NCBI GenBank assembly: GCA_937957805.1
Contig: CALFXW010000170.1
Location: 1-16,669, forward strand
Direction: 5' to 3'
Length of the DNA stretch: 16,669 bases
From: an uncultured Sphingopyxis sp.
GTDB taxonomy: Bacteria > Pseudomonadota > Alphaproteobacteria > Sphingomonadales > Sphingomonadaceae
Below are positions 13,630 to 16,669 of the stretch, one piece after another (within the stretch, counting starts at the first letter, position 1; each line of letters opens with the position of its first letter). The notes beneath the pieces were generated by a model, which worked only from the letters and a program-made list of their open reading frames with translations, searched no databases and was not told where the DNA came from. Made by a program: the position numbers and the translations under genes.

Positions 13630-15726
13630 TCACCCGACTAGCCATGCCTTCACCCGGCCAAGGTGAGCAGATAGGCCAAAGGCGCCGGTTCGGCTGGGGG
13701 ATTGCGCGGGGACAAGGCGGATATCCTCGTGCAGGATGGCGTTGACCTTCATCCCCAGACCCAATGAAAAACTTACCCATTTATACCATTTTTCAGCCGT
13801 GTCGCTGCCGACCCAATCGACGTGCCGGATATAAAATCCCTTGTCCTGAAACGCCTCCTCAACGAACACATTGCGGGCGGCAATCGCCTGTGGCGGATCC
13901 CTAGCTTCGGTCATTTCCGATGACCCGATGTCCGCGAAATAGGATGGCCAATCATGCGTCAGCGGGAACATCTTGCCATGGGCCGGATCATAATCGGGCA
14001 GGATCAGCATGTTGCGCTGATAATCCAGCAGCGACATCAGCAGCGTTTCACAGACCCCCCCGAAACGTTGGCGCAGAAAATCGCCGAGACCGTCAAAAAA
14101 TGCGTCGGCGTGGATCGCCAGACGGACTAGCACTGCATGGGCGACATGCAGCATGATCGCGTCGTCGCCCAGTTCGGGCACCGTCGTTTGTTCGCCGACC
14201 GTGGATTCGACGGTGAGGAACTTGTCATAGATGTCGTGCGTGTAGGCGTGAATTTCGCCGCCTTTGAAAATGTGGCGGAGGTAATCGCCAACAACCGCAT
14301 CATAAAATGTCGTAAAACTGATACCGCAAGTTGCGTGCATCGCAATCGCGACAAGGCGGGTCAGCCCGCCCCCGTGCAGGGCGCGGAATATCGATGTATA
14401 GGCATTCATCTCCACCCATTCGGCGGGCGTAAAGACTTTTGAACCGACGGTAATTTCCTGAATAATCCCGTTGTCGACCGGGCTGCGCAAGCCCGCGCTG
14501 GGATCCCGAACCACCCGCTTGATCGTCTGGATCTGCCAAAAATCACGATAGGCGGCGTCGGCGGCGGGCGCGTTTGGCAGAAAATTGAAAAAGAAAATCG
14601 AATAATCATCGTGCAAGCCCCATAAGAGCAACTGGGCAAGCGACGCTTTCCAGCGATCAAAGCTGTCGCCTGGCATGCCCATAATCAGTTGCACATCGAT
14701 GCACGCGCCGAGCTTTCGCAACTCCTTTGCAACATCATATTGCTTTTGCGGGGAAATATTCTTTCTATCGACACTGGTGAGCACGTCGATATCAGTATGC
14801 TGGATGGCGAGCGAGGGCTGAAACCGGACGGCGTGGTGGAGGAGGATGCGCGATATCTCCAATGACCGTGCCGGATTATTTTTAGCGGCGCTGAAATAGA
14901 AAATGCCGGGATTGCCTGCCGCTTTTGACCCGGCAGCAAAATGGGTCGCAATGTCGGTGTCGCGGGGAAGAATGCCGAAATTCGCATCGACCATCATGAT
15001 CAAGCTGAGTTTTCTGGCATGTAGCCAGTCAATCTCAGCATAGACACGATCGAGCGGGAACTGCCGGATTTTCGACATGGTGTTCGAACCCCAGTCGCAA
15101 TAGGCACAGCTGTAGGGGCAGCCTCTGTTCGTCTCCCACACGGCGGCAAAATGTGCCGACGGTTGGTCCAGCAGCAGGCGGGAATAATAATCCGACTGGG
15201 CGATATAGGGGCTGACCGAAAAATCTTTCGGTGTGCGCGGCGTCCCCGTGCATAGCATGTCCCGCGAGTCGCCGTCGGGTAGATATAGTCCGGGAATCTC
15301 TCGAAAATCCCGCTCCCCGCAATTTATGGCGTGGAGGAGGGCGTTGAATGTTGCCTCGCCATCCTTGGAAACCACCACATCAAAATAGCGATGTTTGCGA
15401 AAGAAATCCGGATCTTTCACTTGGGGGTGAGGCCCGCCGACGACGGTGATGCAGCGGGGGTTTGCTGCCTTCATATAGGCGGCGATGTCGCACTGAAGGT
15501 CGAAATTCCATGTGTAACAGCTAAGCCCAAGGACATCGACGTTCGGCGGATCATAATCGGCAATCAGCCTGTCGGCTGTGTCGCGGCGGCAAATGGGGTC
15601 GAACCAGCTAATCTGGCGTTTAAGATCAGGATCTTGTTCGGCGGCAGTTTTCAACAAACCCCAGACATAGGGCAGATAGCTCTGCATTGTGCTGGCATTG
15701 GGTTCGCTGATCAAAACGGTCGTCAA
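13630..15726 (-). CDS. B12-binding-type radical SAM protein
   Basis: 698 residues from TTG at 15726, chosen because GGAGGAG (complement of 15734-15740) lies about seven bases upstream; an earlier TTG at 15789 lacks such a site. Residues 1 to about 140 look like the Rossmann-like cobalamin-binding domain placed before radical SAM barrels: TTVLISEP, YLPYVWGLL (17-25), VDVLGLSCYT (63-72) and VVGGPHP (95-101). I do not see the DxHxxG motif that supplies an axial His to cobalamin. The radical SAM core has ETNRGCPYSCAYCDWG with the cluster ligands Cys203, Cys207 and Cys210, followed by MMVDANFG and LIMGMPGDS. About 300 C-terminal residues have no motif I recognise. Such enzymes perform radical methylations or rearrangements; the substrate here is unknown. 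Flanking glycosyltransferases and an export permease suggest a glycan, lipid carrier or linked small molecule. AT-rich patches (e.g. 14580-14620) differ from the neighbours. Confidence 0.85.
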   Translation of the reverse strand: MTTVLISEPNASTMQSYLPYVWGLLKTAAEQDPDLKRQISWFDPICRRDTADRLIADYDPPNVDVLGLSCYTWNFDLQCDIAAYMKAANPRCITVVGGPHPQVKDPDFFRKHRYFDVVVSKDGEATFNALLHAINCGERDFREIPGLYLPDGDSRDMLCTGTPRTPKDFSVSPYIAQSDYYSRLLLDQPSAHFAAVWETNRGCPYSCAYCDWGSNTMSKIRQFPLDRVYAEIDWLHARKLSLIMMVDANFGILPRDTDIATHFAAGSKAAGNPGIFYFSAAKNNPARSLEISRILLHHAVRFQPSLAIQHTDIDVLTSVDRKNISPQKQYDVAKELRKLGACIDVQLIMGMPGDSFDRWKASLAQLLLWGLHDDYSIFFFNFLPNAPAADAAYRDFWQIQTIKRVVRDPSAGLRSPVDNGIIQEITVGSKVFTPAEWVEMNAYTSIFRALHGGGLTRLVAIAMHATCGISFTTFYDAVVGDYLRHIFKGGEIHAYTHDIYDKFLTVESTVGEQTTVPELGDDAIMLHVAHAVLVRLAIHADAFFDGLGDFLRQRFGGVCETLLMSLLDYQRNMLILPDYDPAHGKMFPLTHDWPSYFADIGSSEMTEARDPPQAIAARNVFVEEAFQDKGFYIRHVDWVGSDTAEKWYKWVSFSLGLGMKVNAILHEDIRLVPAQSPSRTGAFGLSAHLGRVKAWLVG

Positions 15727-15733
15727 CGCTGCA

Positions 15734-15740
15734 CTCCTCC
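15734..15740 (-). promoter_or_regulatory. Ribosome binding site deciding the TTG start of the radical SAM gene
   Basis: GGAGGAG on the minus strand, spaced seven bases from TTG (15726-15724). It is the strongest such site in the region and lies inside the longer alternative frame, which makes the shorter protein more likely. Confidence 0.65.
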
Positions 15741-15905
15741 GCAATCCTTGCAACGCCCGCCCGAATAGCGACTTGTTGGATGCCAGCAAACAAATCCGAC
15801 TTGCGCGAACACTATATGCCGGTCAAGAGGCTGAAAAGCGCCGCTAAGGCACCCTTTTCGGGGATATAGCTTCGAGGACGTGGGCTGGGACAGGGGGCAG
15901 GTGAC

Positions 15906-16669
15906 ATGAAAGCGACGAACGCCGCGCGGCGGCCCGCCGAGCAGGCTGGTCTGGAGACCGTGCGTGCAGCATTCGCCGCGCTTGCCGGCATATGCTACCC
16001 CGCCATGCTGCTGTTCAGGGGCAATATGCGCGTGCGGCGGCGGCGGGCGTGGGCGGGCTATCTCTGGCTCGTGCTGCCGGGCATCGCCATCACCATCGCG
16101 TTCAGCCTGCTGCGCCACGGGTCCTTGTTCGTGGTTGGCCCGATTGCGCTGCCCTATCCATTATTTGCCCTGTCGGGGGTGTTTTTGTGGCAAGGCTTTA
16201 CGGATGGCCTCACCGGGCCACTGCAGGCGTTGAACCGCGAACGTTACTTCCTGTCGGTCAATGCAGCGCCGCATGGCGCCATCCTGCTCGCCGGGGTGCT
16301 GGAAAATCTGCTCGCGCTGGGTGTGCGGATGGCGCTGCTTCTGGTCGCCATGCTGATTTTTCAGGTCGCGGTCAGCCCATTTTGGCTGTTGATCCCGCTC
16401 GCGGCCTTGTCCATTTTTTTGCTCGGCCTGGGTTGCGGGATGCTGGTGGCACCGGTCGGGCAGCTTTATGATGATGTCGGCGCGCTGATCGGCATAGCAT
16501 CGGGCTTTGGCCTGTTCCTTGTGCCTGCCATCTACCCCATTCCGGCGACCAGCTTGCTGGCGTGGAACCCGCTGGTTGCCGTGGTGGACGCCGCCCACGC
16601 CTGGATGACCGGCGCGCCCGCCCCCCAGTTGCCGATAGTGGCTGTGGTGCTGGCCGTGGCGCTGCTGCC
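15906..16669 (+). CDS. ABC-2 type polysaccharide export permease (3'-truncated)
   Basis: Open frame from the ATG at 15906 to the window end, 254 codons seen. The N-terminal 45 residues are basic and lead to GNMRVRRRR, then membrane segments at about 52-69, 78-98, 124-152, 158-182 and 190-212. LPYPLFALSGVFLWQGFTDG (82-101) and the VPAIYPIP (206-213) to LAWNPL stretch are typical of the Wzm/KpsM-type permeases, normally 260-280 residues, so little is missing. It forms the membrane channel of an ABC exporter that moves a finished lipid-linked glycan out of the cytoplasm; the partner ATPase is not in the window and is expected just downstream. It is divergent from the radical SAM gene across 179 bases. 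A purine-rich GGGGGCAGGTGA precedes the start. Confidence 0.87.
   Translation, partial: MKATNAARRPAEQAGLETVRAAFAALAGICYPAMLLFRGNMRVRRRRAWAGYLWLVLPGIAITIAFSLLRHGSLFVVGPIALPYPLFALSGVFLWQGFTDGLTGPLQALNRERYFLSVNAAPHGAILLAGVLENLLALGVRMALLLVAMLIFQVAVSPFWLLIPLAALSIFLLGLGCGMLVAPVGQLYDDVGALIGIASGFGLFLVPAIYPIPATSLLAWNPLVAVVDAAHAWMTGAPAPQLPIVAVVLAVALL

Noticed and set aside
15790..15905. TATAGT/TATATG-like boxes between the radical SAM and permease genes
   Set aside because: No -35 box at a suitable distance on either strand, so no promoter is called, although one must exist nearby for each gene.

Overview
This window looks like chromosomal DNA from a GC-rich alphaproteobacterium, most likely of the order Sphingomonadales. 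The reasons are the high GC in third codon positions, a class I (not class II) lysyl-tRNA synthetase, a type 2 ArgC, an RcnB-like secreted protein and several Ala-rich signal peptides ending in AxA-Q. The order is inferred from these families, not proven. No tRNA, rRNA, CRISPR array, insertion sequence or phage gene was seen. No gene-free stretch exceeds 300 bases; the longest are 15727-15905 and 12307-12464.

Left part (1-6359, all on the plus strand): the 3' two thirds of argC (arginine biosynthesis); a secreted RcnB-like protein with a long Arg/Asp/Asn/Trp-rich region; a pair of secreted metallohydrolases (an amidohydrolase and a DUF885 gluzincin-like protein) that probably trim peptides or related amides in the periplasm; a strong terminator; and a membrane fatty acid desaturase.

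Middle part (6332-10088): a minus-strand group made of a ferritin-like 'metal-dependent hydrolase' (PF10118 type), class I lysyl-tRNA synthetase and a small DUF3291 protein, followed in the sequence by a divergent TetR-family regulator. The hydrolase/tetR intergenic region holds a good plus-strand promoter and a dyad that covers the tetR start codon. This fits autoregulation and possibly a leaderless tetR mRNA.

Right part (10127-16669): a glycan or glycolipid locus with alternating gene directions. It has a UbiA-family polyprenyl transferase and a GT2 glycosyltransferase (minus, likely one operon), a GT4 glycosyltransferase (plus), a large cobalamin-binding-type radical SAM enzyme (minus), and the start of an ABC-2 polysaccharide-export permease (plus) that runs off the window end. 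Taken together these suggest assembly, unusual modification and ABC-dependent export of a surface glycan. The radical SAM enzyme and the UbiA protein are the unusual members and the best candidates for something not yet described. Two of these genes appear to start at TTG, and the one for GT2 lies inside a perfect 14-bp palindrome.
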